Assembly (NCBI GenBank): GCA_012845835.1
Contig: JABAKD010000013.1
Span: 15,715,232 to 15,779,231 of the forward strand
Reading direction: 5' to 3'
DNA length: 64,000 nucleotides
From: Undaria pinnatifida
Taxonomy: Eukaryota; Sar; Phaeophyceae; Laminariales; Alariaceae
The notes beneath the pieces were generated by a model. The model did no database searches, had not been told where the DNA came from, and worked only from the letters and a program-made list of their open reading frames with translations. This document shows positions 52,530-62,691 of this stretch, in pieces. The position numbers and the translations under genes were made by a program. Positions within the stretch are counted from its first letter, which is position 1; every line of letters begins with the position of its first letter.

Positions 52530-52990
52530 GTTGTTCTCACATTAACTCGCACAATCCAGTCCGTGGTCACAGGACTGGTTCCAGTCACTCTGGAGCAGAG
52601 GAATACCCTAGGGAAAAACAAACAACCCAAGGTGGTACACGCATAAATCACAGCTGACGCAATTCATGCCTCCACCAGAAACATATAAAAGTGAAATCGG
52701 GAGTCAGTATACGATGTGCCAGGTCCATACCGGTGCATATGTCTCATTACTCGCGCCTGGGAAAACCGACTATACCGCTTGCCACCCAAAAGACTACCAC
52801 GTATATATCACACGTAGTATCTATCACTACGCATACGCACAACAGACGCAAGTCAATTGGAAAAAAGAAACAAAGAACAAAGAAGAGGAAGGACAGGAAA
52901 TAGGTGCATGGGGCCAAGAAAAAGAAAAGAAAAATAATTTTTGGGGGGTCTACTGGCGAGGCTGCCACCAGAACGGGATGTCACATGTCA
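52530..52990 (-). mobile_element. LINE 3' UTR and terminus
   Basis: About 330 bp closely match 42650-42970: GTGGTCACAGGACTGGTTCC, GAATACCCTAGGGAAAAACA, GACGCAATTCATGCCTCCAC, CAGAAACATATAAAAGTGAA and CGTAGTATCTATCACTACGC. The coding part is absent. The tail is reduced to GTTGTTCTCAC. Confidence 0.75.
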
Positions 52991-53150
52991 CGTGGTCTTT
53001 CGACGGTCTACAGCAGTAGTACTACGAACGACTTCCGATACACCCACCGAAGCACGGACTACCGACCAATTACGCGATCGACAGCTGGCCGTGGTTGTCA
53101 CGTGTCTCTGTGTTGGGGGCCCCTGCCCTGCCTCTTGTTGGCTCTTGAGA

Positions 53151-54058
53151 GTGATGCGTGTACGACTAAACTTGCCAACGGCACTCGCACTGCACTTTGA
53201 GCTATCTGCTGTAGTTCTGGTTGCTAGTTGTTGCTGCATTATGTGCTAGACGTTTCGCCCTTCGGCTACTGCTGCTACACCTGCTGTTGTGTGTTTGCCA
53301 ATGTCGTCAATTGGCGTTCATGCTCGTCGTACATACTGCTGTTCTCACCGAGTACGTGCGGGTTTCCTCGTACCTCAACCGTCCGACGACGAGCTCAAAA
53401 CAGAAGGGAGGTGACATGAAATGGCATGGACAATGGCCACATAGAAGCGAGCACAGCGGGATAGTTCGCTGCGAATCAACCGCACTCGTTCACGCCTACA
53501 GCAGAGGCTGGCTGGAGTGTCAGCGGCCGTGCTAAAGCCAGGGCCACAGGCCGAAGAGACGGCTCTACCTGCTTTGTTTTGTCTCGAAATTCTGTTATAT
53601 ATTGGACAGAGTGATGCGTGTACGACTAAACTTGCCAACGGCACTCGCACTGCACTTTGAGCTATCTGCTGTAGTTCTGGTTGCTACTAGTTGCTGCATT
53701 ATGTGCTAGACGTTTCGCCCTTCGGCTATTGCTGCTACACCTGCTGTTTTGTGCTTGCCACTGTCGTCAATTGGCGTTCATGCTCGTCGTACATACTGCT
53801 GTTCTCACCGAGTACGTACGGGTTTCCTCGTACCTCAACCGTACGACGACGAGCTCAAAACAGAAGGAAGGTGACATGAAATGGCATGGACAATGGCCAC
53901 ATAGAAGCGAGCACAGCGGTATAGTTCGCTGCGAATCAACCGCATTCGTTCATGCCTACAGCAGAGGCTGCCTGGAGTGTCAGCGGCCGTGCTAATGCCA
54001 GGGCCAAAGGCCGAAGAGACGGCTCTACCTGCTTTGTTTTGTCTCGAAATTCTGTTAC
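53151..54058 (+). repeat. tandem duplication, period about 460 bp
   Basis: Starts GAGTGATGCGTGTACGACTA at 53149 and at 53609. The two copies are very similar throughout and both keep a frame containing MLVVHTAVLTEYVRVSSYLN and MKWHGQWPHRSEHSGIV. Several of the base differences change amino acids, so a protein is not supported by conservation. Confidence 0.85.
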
Positions 54059-54344
54059 GTGAAAGTATCATGATTTGGGAGTTATTTTGTCACGAAACGT
54101 CTTGCCGTCGGTAATTTGTGTCACGAAGTTGTTGGATATCGTCGGTAAGTTGTGTCACGTTTTAGGTGAACCCACACTAAAAAATTGAATTTCCAGCTGG
54201 CAAAACGAGCAGAAACAAAAGCAATAAAATGCCGAGCAAGAAACCAAACGAACTAGTGAAAAAGTACAGCAAAGAAACTAACGCTCGAGAGTATGCCACC
54301 GCAAAATTCCAAACATTATCACGTACCGTTTGGAAATGATGCCA

Positions 54345-54600
54345 ATTTTGTAAATCATTCAGGCGTTGCAGCCATTAAGATTCAACAATTTTTCCAAAAT
54401 TCCTCCTCGACACTCGCTCGTCTCGCTCGGCACCCGTCCGCGTTCACGTCGATGTGCGGAACGGACACGGCAGGGCGAGGGGCGTTGGAGCCGCCCCCCG
54501 AAGGCGGCGCTCGAACCAAGCCATATTCGACCGAGAATTCCAGTTCCGCGAATCGCATACTTAGACCGAGACAAAAAACTCCTGACCAAAGTCCATGACG
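54345..54600 (-). mobile_element. SINE-C copy 1
   Basis: Shares GATGTGCGGAACGGACACGG, AGGGCGAGGGGCGTTGGAG, CCGCCCCCCGAAGGC and GAGAATTCCAGTTCCGCGAA with 57990-58150. On the minus strand the phrase TTGGTTCGAGCGCCGCC is a B-box-like segment. Confidence 0.6.
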
Positions 54601-54771
54601 CCAAGGAATGACTCGATATTCATGGAATGATTTTATATATATTTATGTTGTGAGGGTGAACATCAACAGCAAATTCAAATAATGTACTGGTAAAGCTACT
54701 ACTCTTTTCGCCTTGTTGTGATGTTTTGGGTGTAATACTGCTCTGTGAACTCCAGTACACCTCGGTAATAT

Positions 54772-55075
54772 GCAGGGCTTTCCTCGGGACCGAAGTTTCG
54801 TCTCGGGACGGGATCCCGCGGGATCGAGATATCCCGGGATTCCCCGGCACGGGATAAGAAGGTGTATTTAAAGCATGGGACGGTACAGGACGGGATTGAA
54901 CCATCACGGGATTGGACGGGAAAATTTGGACGGGATTGGGATTTCACGGCATTGCACGGGATGGGATGGAGATACCACGGGATTTTACGGGACGGGATTT
55001 TGCGGGACGAAAAAAGCACGGTACTCCACGGGACGGGATTGTGATATCACGGGATTGCACGGGAGGGGATATAAA
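54772..55075 (+). repeat. CACGGGATTGGGACGGGAT array, copy 1
   Basis: Begins CAGGGCTTTCCTCGGGACC and then is made of 12-25-bp variations on ACGGGATTTCACGGGAT. The complementary layout occurs at 59665-60027. Confidence 0.7.
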
Positions 55076-55079
55076 AACG

Positions 55080-55384
55080 ATTTTACACGGTATTTGTACA
55101 GTACACAGCACGCACAGTAGTGTGTCGTATGATAGTGTACGATTGCGCTTTTAGTACTGCTGTATCATACGCGAACATGACCGCATGCCATGGTATGGAC
55201 GACCTGTATTCGTTCATCGAATGGGGAGCGCAAAAAACAAAAAGTCATGCGTACAATGTTCTTCATTTGGCGTCTTCTTCACATTTACGAGCTGCTGCGC
55301 TAACGACGACTGTGGTACTCATCATAAAACGAAAGTGACGACACCTCTCCCTCCCGTGGACAACGTACGATTACACCTGCCTAA
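55080..55384. other. no gene supported
   Basis: Two overlapping short frames (55120-55338 and 55185-55403, +) show no domain. Confidence 0.35.
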
Positions 55385-55515
55385 GAGGGCTCCGCATGTG
55401 TAGGGCAGGGCAGCACTTCGAGTAGTTCGATCCAATACTTGGTAGAGTAAAAAAAGTCACCACACACAATCATAGTCTGCGCGTCCAGTATGTAAGGTAA
55501 TGCCAAGAGTTCGAT
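55385..55515 (+). repeat. GGGCTCCGCATG dispersed element, copy 2
   Basis: AGGGCTCCGCATGTGTAGGG, CAGGGCAGCACTTCGA and GTAATGCCAAGAGTTCGATA; hairpin absent. Confidence 0.65.
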
Positions 55516-55884
55516 AGAGACTAACAATCATAACAATGCACTACTATTAGACTAGACTAATAGCTACCGTTTTTTTATGTGAATCCGATTCCGAGCTTCA
55601 TTCATCAGGTTTTGATCGGATAAATCCGAGCACACGCCGACTGACCCTTTAGTCTGGCGACGAAACGTGTCGAGTGCGTTTCTTATGATAGTTTTACTCA
55701 ATCAAGCATCCGGGGCCAGTAAGGTGACTGACCATGTCCGCTGCGTGTGATCGGAGAAGTTGTACATGGACCAATTGCATAATACAACAACATCAGTCAG
55801 TCCAGATCGGGTCAATCGGTGCAACTTGCTTGGGTATCGTATTATTAATAGTATTACACTTCACTTCTTTTGTTTTTCCCGTCC

Positions 55885-56235
55885 CATTTATTGTGATGCT
55901 CGCATTACTCTCGCCCTCCCAATGCAGTAGTATAACTTAGATCCGGGGTCATATAGCGGGCTCCCCTCCCCCCTCCCCACTATGGTACATACCCTAATTT
56001 TTATCGGCGAGAATAATTCAGCATTTTCTTCCCTCGTCGATTCGCGTCGATTTGTACCTACCCACGCTGCTAGGCGATTTCAGCAGTTAGTTGATCCTTT
56101 CTCTTCCCATTTATTTCTGCAAATAAATAAAGCCAACAAAGCTCACAACGGTGGTTATTTAACTCAAGGACCAACGCTAGTATTAATTGTAGTAGTATTC
56201 GAGTGTAACCCCACTAGAGCACCGAGGCGACCGGC
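55885..56235 (-). mobile_element. SINE-B, full length
   Basis: In complement it holds CAGTAGTATAACTTAGATCC, GGGGTCATATAGCGGGCTCC, TTCCCTCGTCGATTCGCGTC and a head ending AGCACCGAGGCGACCGGC. The B-box part is weaker than in the 51675 copy. Confidence 0.75.
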
Positions 56236-56251
56236 TCTGTATCACTCCCTG

Positions 56252-56545
56252 CCCCGGTGGCGTATCAGGTTATATCCTCGAGCCTGGTATAGGTTAGCTT
56301 CGTGAGTTCGAACCCCCCCGAGTGCGTACTCGTATAATATTTCGTCTTGTGCACTAATTGACTCGCGGAAAGCGCGAGGGCGTGAGTTACACTCGATGAA
56401 AAATCGATGATCAGTGGGTGCTGAACCCTGTGCGCCTAAGAAATGAAGGCAATAACCGGCGGGGGAAAGGAAAGGACGACACCTGTGACCCCGGCTTGTA
56501 TGTCCAGGAGTTGGAAGGTAGAAGTGTGCCATGAAAAAAAAAAAC
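56252..56545 (+). mobile_element. SINE-A, full length with short poly-A
   Basis: GCCCCGGTGGCGTATCAGGT to CGTGAGTTCGAACCCCCCC, body GGAAAGCGCGAGGGCGTGAG, core CACCTGTGACCCCGGCTTG, A-run at 56535-56545. It sits head-to-head with the SINE-B copy, 17 bp apart. Confidence 0.85.
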
Positions 56546-56549
56546 ACTA

Positions 56550-56995
56550 GAAGAGATGATCAATCAGCAATCAGCAGCAATAAGGAGCACGTCAAGTACG
56601 AAGCGACGCAAACTTATTTGTCAGTTACACGTACCAAAGCATGACCGCTTGCACTTGACCGGCAAACGACCACAGCACCGGTGTTAGGGACCACAACAAC
56701 AACAAAGCACGCCATCCTATTGTCTACTTACCACCACCTTCGAGTGGCGCAGCTCAACAACAGGAGGAACTGGTATAGTACAACCCTCGTGGCCCCGGGG
56801 ACGCAGCCACTCGTAATGCTGCTGTGTGGCTTTTCCTGGCGCAGTAATCGTAGTCACTACTACCTCCTCCTCGTTTAGTCATGCGTGCCACGTCTGTATC
56901 CATGTATTACGTGTACCTACCGAAATTCAATATACAAATGCACTACTACGAGTAGTACTATAATCCCTACCGCAGTACCATGGGGATTTTCTTCA
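56550..56995. other. no gene supported
   Basis: Nothing recognised. Confidence 0.35.
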
Positions 56996-56999
56996 CAGT

Positions 57000-57125
57000 A
57001 AATATTATTTCATACAAATATTTCAAGGACGTCAGCCGTGAGTTCGACGAATTTCGGGTCAATACTCATCTTTGCAAGCTGCGTTGTTGGTACTTGTAAT
57101 GTACGATGTGGGTGAGTTTTTCTTG
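57000..57125 (-). repeat. MSxD dispersed element, copy 10
   Basis: GGACGTCAGCCGTGAGTTCG, AATTTCGGGTCAATACTCAT, CTTTGCAAGCTGCGTTG, then ATGTGGGTGAGTTTTT. The minus frame reads MSIDPKFVELTADVLEIFV. Confidence 0.7.
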
Positions 57126-57129
57126 ATTG

Positions 57130-57330
57130 TTATGGGACAAAAAATGACGCCAATTTGGAAATAATGTCTTGCCAAGTTTTATTTTATCAACCCGTCCATA
57201 CGTCAAGATCCGAAGAATGTACCGTTTAAATTACAAAATTTTGCGCGCTTCTCGCTTGGACGGCGGCCTTCGAACAAAGTGATTTGACCGAGAAATGCCA
57301 CAGCACTGGCCACTGAGCTATACTTAATCA
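57130..57330 (-). mobile_element. SINE-C copy 2 with tRNA-like head
   Basis: On the minus strand the head is TATAGCTCAGTGGCCAGTGC (A box) and CTTTGTTCGAAGGCCGCC (B box). The tail is AGCGAGAAGCGCGCAAAATT and ATTCTTCGGATCTTGACG, which parallels the tail of the 57870 copy. Confidence 0.6.
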
Positions 57331-57333
57331 CTT

Positions 57334-57400
57334 GACTCGGTAGCTCAGTGGGTAGTGCTACTATTAATACATATCATACATATGCTAAAATATCAGAATA
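57334..57400 (+). repeat. tRNA 5'-half-like segment
   Basis: GACTCGGTAGCTCAGTGGGT is a D-arm with A box. It stops after AGTGCTA and runs into TATTAATA. It faces the head of SINE-C copy 2. Confidence 0.5.
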
Positions 57401-57446
57401 ACCATTCATAATGTCGTCAGCGCGCACGCTTGAAAAATTCAAATAC

Positions 57447-57512
57447 GAAGTCGGTGAGAATCGAACTCACGACACATAGCACTACCCAGCGTCACTTGAC
57501 TCAGTGACATTC
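57447..57512 (-). repeat. tRNA-like segment lacking an anticodon arm
   Basis: On the minus strand GGGTAGTGCTATGTGTCGTG runs directly into GAGTTCGATTCTCACCGAC, a D-arm end joined to a T-arm. Confidence 0.5.
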
Positions 57513-57714
57513 ACAGCAAAATAACAACCAAATACGTTTTGAGTTCGTTGATTAATTATCACCGACTCGGTCTTGGTAAGAGCGATCTCCGGAACTATCC
57601 TCTCCACGTATAATACTACTGCAGTTAGTAGTACTCAGGAGAACACTTACAACTATCATATCCCATTCATAACGTCTCCAGCGCGCACGCTCCTCAACAC
57701 CTGGTCACCAAATA

Positions 57715-57788
57715 TGATCTGGGTGAGAATCGTACTCACGACACATCCTTCGTTGGTTATATAGCACTATACCCACTGAGCCGAAAAG
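57715..57788 (-). pseudogene. tRNA-derived SINE head
   Basis: On the minus strand: GGCTCAGTGGGTATAGTGCT, then AACCAACGAAGGATGTGTCG and TGAGTACGATTCTCACCC. D-, anticodon- and T-arm-like parts are in order, but the acceptor ends do not pair. The downstream AGCGTGCGCGCTGGAGACGT matches the sequence beside the 57447 unit. Confidence 0.55.
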
Positions 57789-57869
57789 AAACGACACACA
57801 GCAGTAGTAGCTACGAAAGGGCAAGCGCTTGGAGACGGCCATGAAAAAAACATCGTCGGGAAGTAATTT

Positions 57870-58165
57870 AGATGCCAATTTGGAGTCGTTGTCCCTTATT
57901 TATTCGCTCAAGCTTTACACATATGCCAAGATCCAAGAATAGTTCGGGTGTACGTATACCGCCCAAAACACAAAAATAAAGCGCACTTCTCGCATGTCTC
58001 GCTCAGCGTCTTTCACGTCGAGCTGCGGAACGGATACGGTAGGGCGAGGGGTGTTGGAGCCGCCCCCCGAAGGCTGCGCTCGAACGAAGCTATTTGACCG
58101 AGAATTCCAGTTCCGCGAATCGCATACTGAGGCCGAGACGAAAAAATTCCTGGCCGAATCCCCGA
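57870..58165 (-). mobile_element. SINE-C copy 3
   Basis: Shares the GGGCGAGGGGTGTTGGAGCC/CCCGAAGG block with copy 1 and the GCGAGAAGTGCGC ... GATCTTGGCATATG tail with copy 2. It thus links those two pieces as one element. Confidence 0.65.
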
Positions 58166-58194
58166 AAGAAGGAATGAATGTATAGACTGCATAT

Positions 58195-58312
58195 TTAAGT
58201 ATACCTGGCAAGAGTATACTTGGTAAGGGTATACATATTTAAGTATACCTGGTAAGAGTGTACACCTTGTAAGAGTATACCTGGTGAGAGTATACCTGGT
58301 AAACTATAAACG
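58195..58312 (+). repeat. AGTATACCTGGTAAG repeat
   Basis: About seven units of 14-16 bp, each holding TACCTGGTA or a one-base variant. Confidence 0.85.
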
Positions 58313-58319
58313 CGAAGAC

Positions 58320-58790
58320 TTGCATCGTATTCTACGTGTTTGGTTGTACCGAACAAATTCACCCGTAGAAAACTAGGGGATGTCAGGTTACAAACAAAAG
58401 GTCACACAAAAAAAGCCTACATGACAACACACTTGCAGGAAAAAACAAGAAACAAAACAGCTCAAACGACTACAGCGCAAATGCAACTTGCGAACCCTCT
58501 CCCGCCCTCGGCAGCACGGCAACTTTGTCGGCGCACTTGGCTGCCGCCCCTTTTTTCCCCTGCTTGGCCTTGTTAAGGGCCCTATCTCCGGGATATAAAA
58601 CCTGTTCAGCCGGAAAAACATCATTTGTTCCACTTTTCCCGGCAGCATGGAGCCGCGCAGGTTGCTAAGTAGGGAAAAAAGTAGTTTTTTTCAATATTAC
58701 GTAAAACGAGAACATTTTCAATCATAGGAAATTGGTGTTGAAAATATGTGGAAAATATTGTTATGATGAAGGAAAATTTACGCACACAGC
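58320..58790. other. no gene supported
   Basis: Short overlapping frames only. Confidence 0.35.
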
Positions 58791-58797
58791 ACGTTTA

Positions 58798-59576
58798 GGC
58801 CATTTCTTACACAGTCGGATTCCGCCAGCCGAAAACGGCCCTTTTCGACTGGATTCTTGTGGTCCTTCTTCTTATCGTCAGTCGAGTCGATTTCATAGTT
58901 TTTGTGCTCTTCCTAGAGGCGGTTGGTGTGAGGGAGTACTGCTGTATGGCGCTCGAAACTCGGTTGGTAGCTCTGTGCTTCGCGCGTTCCTCGCGAGCAA
59001 CGCGTGCTTCACGCGCGACGAACCTTCGTCCAAGCGGGTTGATGGCGTTGGGCTTAGCCGAAAGCCGCCAACGCTACGTTCGTGGCGTTGCACTCAGTCG
59101 AGAGCCGCCAAAGCTACAGCAGGCGTAGCCGTTGTTGGCAAAATGGCATCGATAACGCGCGCTACTGCTGTCGTGTGACACATGCTGCTGGCGAGCGGAG
59201 CTAGGAGTGCGCCAGGCTGACTTGCGGCGAGAAGCAACAGCAGTGATGGCCAAGGCAGCGTCGGCGCTGTCGTATGATACTGCTGTGTGGTACCTACCTG
59301 GTATGAGTGTATGGGCGTGTGGGTGTGTGTTTTGTGGTGGGATGAGCGATGCGATGGGTTCAAAAAACAGGTGTAAAACTTTTTCGACTGAGTTTTTCGA
59401 CTGACAGATCCAGCCGAAAAAGTCGAGTTTTTCGACTGGATCCCCCAGTCGGAAACCTCAGTCGAAAAAAGTTGAGTCGAAAAAGCTCTTTTTCGACTGT
59501 GTAAGAAAGCCCGATTTGGGCTTCAGTCGAAAACGGCCTTTTTTGACTGATAAATCCGACTGTACAAAAAATGGCC
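58798..59576. mobile_element. non-autonomous terminal-inverted-repeat element
   Basis: The left end AGGCCATTTCTTACACAGTC (58797) continues with GGATTCCGCCAGCCGAAAAC and GGCCCTTTTCGACTGGAT. The complement of the right end reads AGGCCATTTTTTGTACAGTC, GGATTTATCAGTCAAAAAAG and GGCCGTTTTCGACTG, giving terminal inverted repeats of about 58 bp. Internally TTTTTCGACTG recurs many times in both orientations near the right end (59380-59560). No transposase and no clear target duplication. Confidence 0.65.
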
Positions 59577-59592
59577 TTGGAAAGCAAATGTT

Positions 59593-59663
59593 ACAGGCAC
59601 GGTTCGAAAACATGACTTTCCGCCTTTGAGTTGAGCACGTCTAACCGCTGAGCTAGACACCAA
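59593..59663 (-). pseudogene. tRNA-like pseudogene
   Basis: On the minus strand GGTGTCTAGCTCAGCGGTTA is a good D-arm/A box. CGTGCTCAACTCAAAGGCGG sits at the anticodon arm position, and TGTTTTCGAACCGTGCC is a weak T-arm. The acceptor strands do not pair, so I do not call a functional tRNA. Confidence 0.5.
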
Positions 59664-59664
59664 A

Positions 59665-60027
59665 ATCCCGGGAAAATCCCGTTATATCAGAAATGACCGA
59701 ATAAATCCCGCGGGATGACGAAAGCACACGAAAACCACGGGACTGGTTTCGACGACATTTGGGAAACCTCAAATTTCACGGGTTTGCACGGGACGGGACA
59801 CGGATTTCATTGGGATTTGCCCAAATTTCACGGGACTAGTTTGCACGGGATCGGGATTTCAAAAAAAAACACAGACGGGATCGGGATCGCGAACATTTCC
59901 ACGGGATTAGTTTGGACGGGATGACGGGATTTGCAAAATTCCACGGGATCACGGGATTATCCCGTATACCGTATACCGAGGAATCCCGCGGGATTTTCAC
60001 AGCGGGAAAAATCCTGAGGAAAGCCCT
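59665..60027 (-). repeat. CACGGGATTGGGACGGGAT array, copy 2
   Basis: Dense CACGGGA/GACGGGAT words, ending AATCCTGAGGAAAGCCCTG. Its complement begins CAGGGCTTTCCTCAGGATT like copy 1 at 54772, so the two are in opposite orientation. Confidence 0.7.
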
Positions 60028-60029
60028 GG

Positions 60030-60605
60030 TAGTAAGTGGTTGAGTAATCAGTAATAACGCGTTACACCCACGTTTTGGGGTCGAAGTGAATACATACTAT
60101 GTGAATACTATTTGAATACTATTTGAATACTATTTTAGTAGTTCACTTCGCACTTCAATTTGATACTGCTGCTTGAAACTGGAAACAAGCAAGATTGTCC
60201 ACGCGGCCAGTTGCTTCACGTTAGACCCGTTCGTTGTGTGCGTTGTAGGTAGTCGTAAAACCGTGCCGCATTTTCCATTTTTCGGTCGTTGTTTGCAACA
60301 AGAGAGATTTCTGTGCTCTGTATCGGCTACCCTTGTGGCTAGCAGCAGCAGCAACAGCAGTACGATATACAAGGGCTCCGCTCCGCGAGCGGCTAACGCC
60401 GCCTGCTACGCTCTCTCAAAGAATCCAACGAAAACGTGATGGGCGTAGAGATTAGAGGCCTATCATTAGGCGCAGCTAGCGATTGGACTTTACCGCCTTC
60501 TCAAACCCCCATACATACCGGATACAGTACCCAAATATTACGGTTTGTGAGGTGGTTCGCACGTTTTTTGTCAGCTTATCCAAATCCTTAGCCTAGGCTG
60601 GGGTC
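60030..60605. other. no gene supported
   Basis: TACTATTTGAATACTATTTG repeat at 60100-60135. A GGGCTCCGC word and a small GCTCCGCGAGCGG hairpin lie near 60372. Confidence 0.35.
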
Positions 60606-60610
60606 AGAGG

Positions 60611-60640
60611 TAGGGTTAGGGTTAGGGTTAGGGTTAGGGA
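60611..60640 (+). repeat. longest telomere-like tract
   Basis: Five consecutive TAGGGT/TTAGGG units. Confidence 0.9.
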
Positions 60641-60644
60641 TAAT

Positions 60645-61375
60645 AGCGTGGGGTTGGGTCCACGCGCTCATGTGATCTGTAGGAGAAAGACACCCAAAAA
60701 TTGAAAAACCGATGCAAAAAAACAAAAACTATGAAGCGTATTATTTGTCATGCTTTATCTCGTATGCTTTGGTTTTTGACCGGTAAGGCGACCTCCTACC
60801 GTACCGCGCGTGTCATGTCTCATATTGCCTTATATTGCCTTTTATTGCCTTATGCCTTGTGCATGCTTGGGACTCTGTGGTTGTCCGCCGGGCGACCCTC
60901 TGGAGGCCCCCCGGTGGACCCCATCGGTTGTCAGCAACACCAGTTTTGCGGTCTGTCTGTGCGCTGTTCACACGTGATATACATTCTATAGCATTATAGC
61001 TCTGTTTTTGTTTGCGTGTTGAGAGCCATTAGTCAGTTGTAGGGTATAATCGCTGCTTCGCCTTTTCTTATTGTCAGGCATCACAGCCGTAGTCTATTTA
61101 GACTATAGAGATACCCCAACAGTATGGTGTACTCGTTTATGCGTTTATGCCACGTTTATACCAAGGTAATCAATGTAACTTCGTATACCACGCCATCGTC
61201 ATGCGTTCCCACACAACGCAATTTCTTTATTATTAATAGATTACAATAGTATCATCGGCAATTTTCTTTTAGGACATTGTTAGGACATTGCTTTATTCAT
61301 GCAGGTAGACATGTCTATGTGTCTATTAATAGACTAAATATATAAATATATATTTTCTTCTCACACACATACACT
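60645..61375. other. no gene supported
   Basis: A 96-residue frame at 60701-60991 (+) has mixed composition and no domain. Confidence 0.3.
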
Positions 61376-61379
61376 TTCC

Positions 61380-61655
61380 GGCTTCTGGACAAGCCGTGGT
61401 CACAGGTGTCGTTCCTTCTTCCCCCCGGTTCTTGCCTTCAATTTTTTATCGCGCATAGGGTTCAGCAATCCCACTGCTCGTCGATTTTTCGTCGAGTGTT
61501 GCTAACTCACGCTCTCGCCATTTCCGCAAGTCAATTTGTGCGCAAGAAAAAGTCCCCACGAATTTATACGAGTATGCACTCGCTGGGATTCGAACTCACG
61601 AAACCGACCTATACCAGGCTCGAGGATAACCTGATACGCCACCGGGGCGACCGAC
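61380..61655 (-). mobile_element. SINE-A, full length
   Basis: In complement, CTGGACAAGCCGTGGTCACA, TTCCCCCCGGTTCTTGCCTT, CTCGTCGATTTTTCGTCGAG, GATTCGAACTCACGAAACCG and GATACGCCACCGGGGCGAC cover the element from core to tRNA head. Confidence 0.85.
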
Positions 61656-61663
61656 ACTATACT

Positions 61664-61926
61664 ATATACCAGGTGTCGGGTACCTGGGTGCCTGGGTACC
61701 TGGTACTTACTTTCAAAATTGTTAACCGAGATTTGCAGTATACTTCGTATTGCGTTTACTTCTGGTGATTGATGTTGAGTCTGAATTTTTTTATGCCAGG
61801 TGTCAGGTACCTGGGTGCCTGGTTACCTGGTACATACTTTCAAATTGTCAGCCGAGATTTGCAGTTACTTCGTATTACGTTTACTTCTGGTCATTGATGG
61901 TGACCCTGTATTCTTCTGTTTTTCTT
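61664..61926 (+). repeat. tandem duplication of about 132 bp
   Basis: Units at 61664-61795 and 61796-61926 share CCAGGTGTCGGGTACCTGGG, GTACCTGGTACTTACTTTCA, CCGAGATTTGCAGT and CGTTTACTTCTGGT. Confidence 0.85.
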
Positions 61927-61929
61927 GTT

Positions 61930-62300
61930 CTCGCTCTCCTCTGACTGCTTTTCTTCTACATTACCACCAGTAGGATGTTGCTTGGTTGTTTGTTTTGTGT
62001 TTAGCAAAGCATAGCGCAGCACCTGGGTTCTTGGTGTTTTTCTTCCTACTTGCCACATCCCGAACGTGTTTGAGCTCCGGAAACATTACCAGTATGAACT
62101 ACATTGCAGTGTATTGTTTTATTGTATGGCATCCGACTATTGTGTGCAGCATGAATAAACCTCACGATCGATGAGCAATGAGCCGGGGAGGAAGATGCAA
62201 ACGAAAAACCCTGCCTGCTGACCTCCTCACGTTCCGAAATTCCATATTCACACGTTTTTTGGAAGAGTTCAAATTACGTCTCTTGACTGTTGTGGGATTG
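61930..62300. other. no gene supported
   Basis: Nothing recognised. Confidence 0.3.
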
Positions 62301-62307
62301 ATTTTCT

Positions 62308-62511
62308 GGTGTTGTTGGTGTTGTTGTGGTTGTTGTGGTTGTTGTGGTTGTTGTGGTTGTTGTGGTTGTTGTGGTTGTTGTGGTTGTTGTTGTTGTTGTG
62401 GTTGTTGTTGTTGTTGTGGTTGTTCTTGTTCTTGTTCTTGTTCTTGTTCTTGTTCTTGTTCTTGTTCTTGTTCTTGTTCTTGTTGTTCTTGTTCTTGTTG
62501 TTGTTCGATTC
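62308..62511 (+). repeat. (TTGTGG)n and (TTCTTG)n hexanucleotide tracts
   Basis: Two adjoining six-base repeats. The long Val/Leu/Gln/Asn frames here on both strands are by-products. Confidence 0.95.
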
Positions 62512-62691
62512 GGACCCGAGGAGTAGTGGAGTGGAGTGAAGAGTGGAGTGGACTAGCGAAAGGAATTGGCACCAGCGTGCTCCCATGTTTTCCTCCTTCT
62601 TCTCTTTCTCTCTTCACGTCTAGGAAGGAGTAAATGTGCGGAATCCCGCCCCACTAACTCTTCTGGGTATAGTTGGAACTATATCGTATCG

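Noticed and set aside
59593-59663. Functional tRNA gene on the minus strand
   Set aside because: A box is good, but the T-arm is weak and the acceptor strands do not pair.
62162-62633. Frames rich in Gln, Asn, Leu or Cys on both strands
   Set aside because: They follow from the TTGTGG and TTCTTG repeats; no unique flanking domain.
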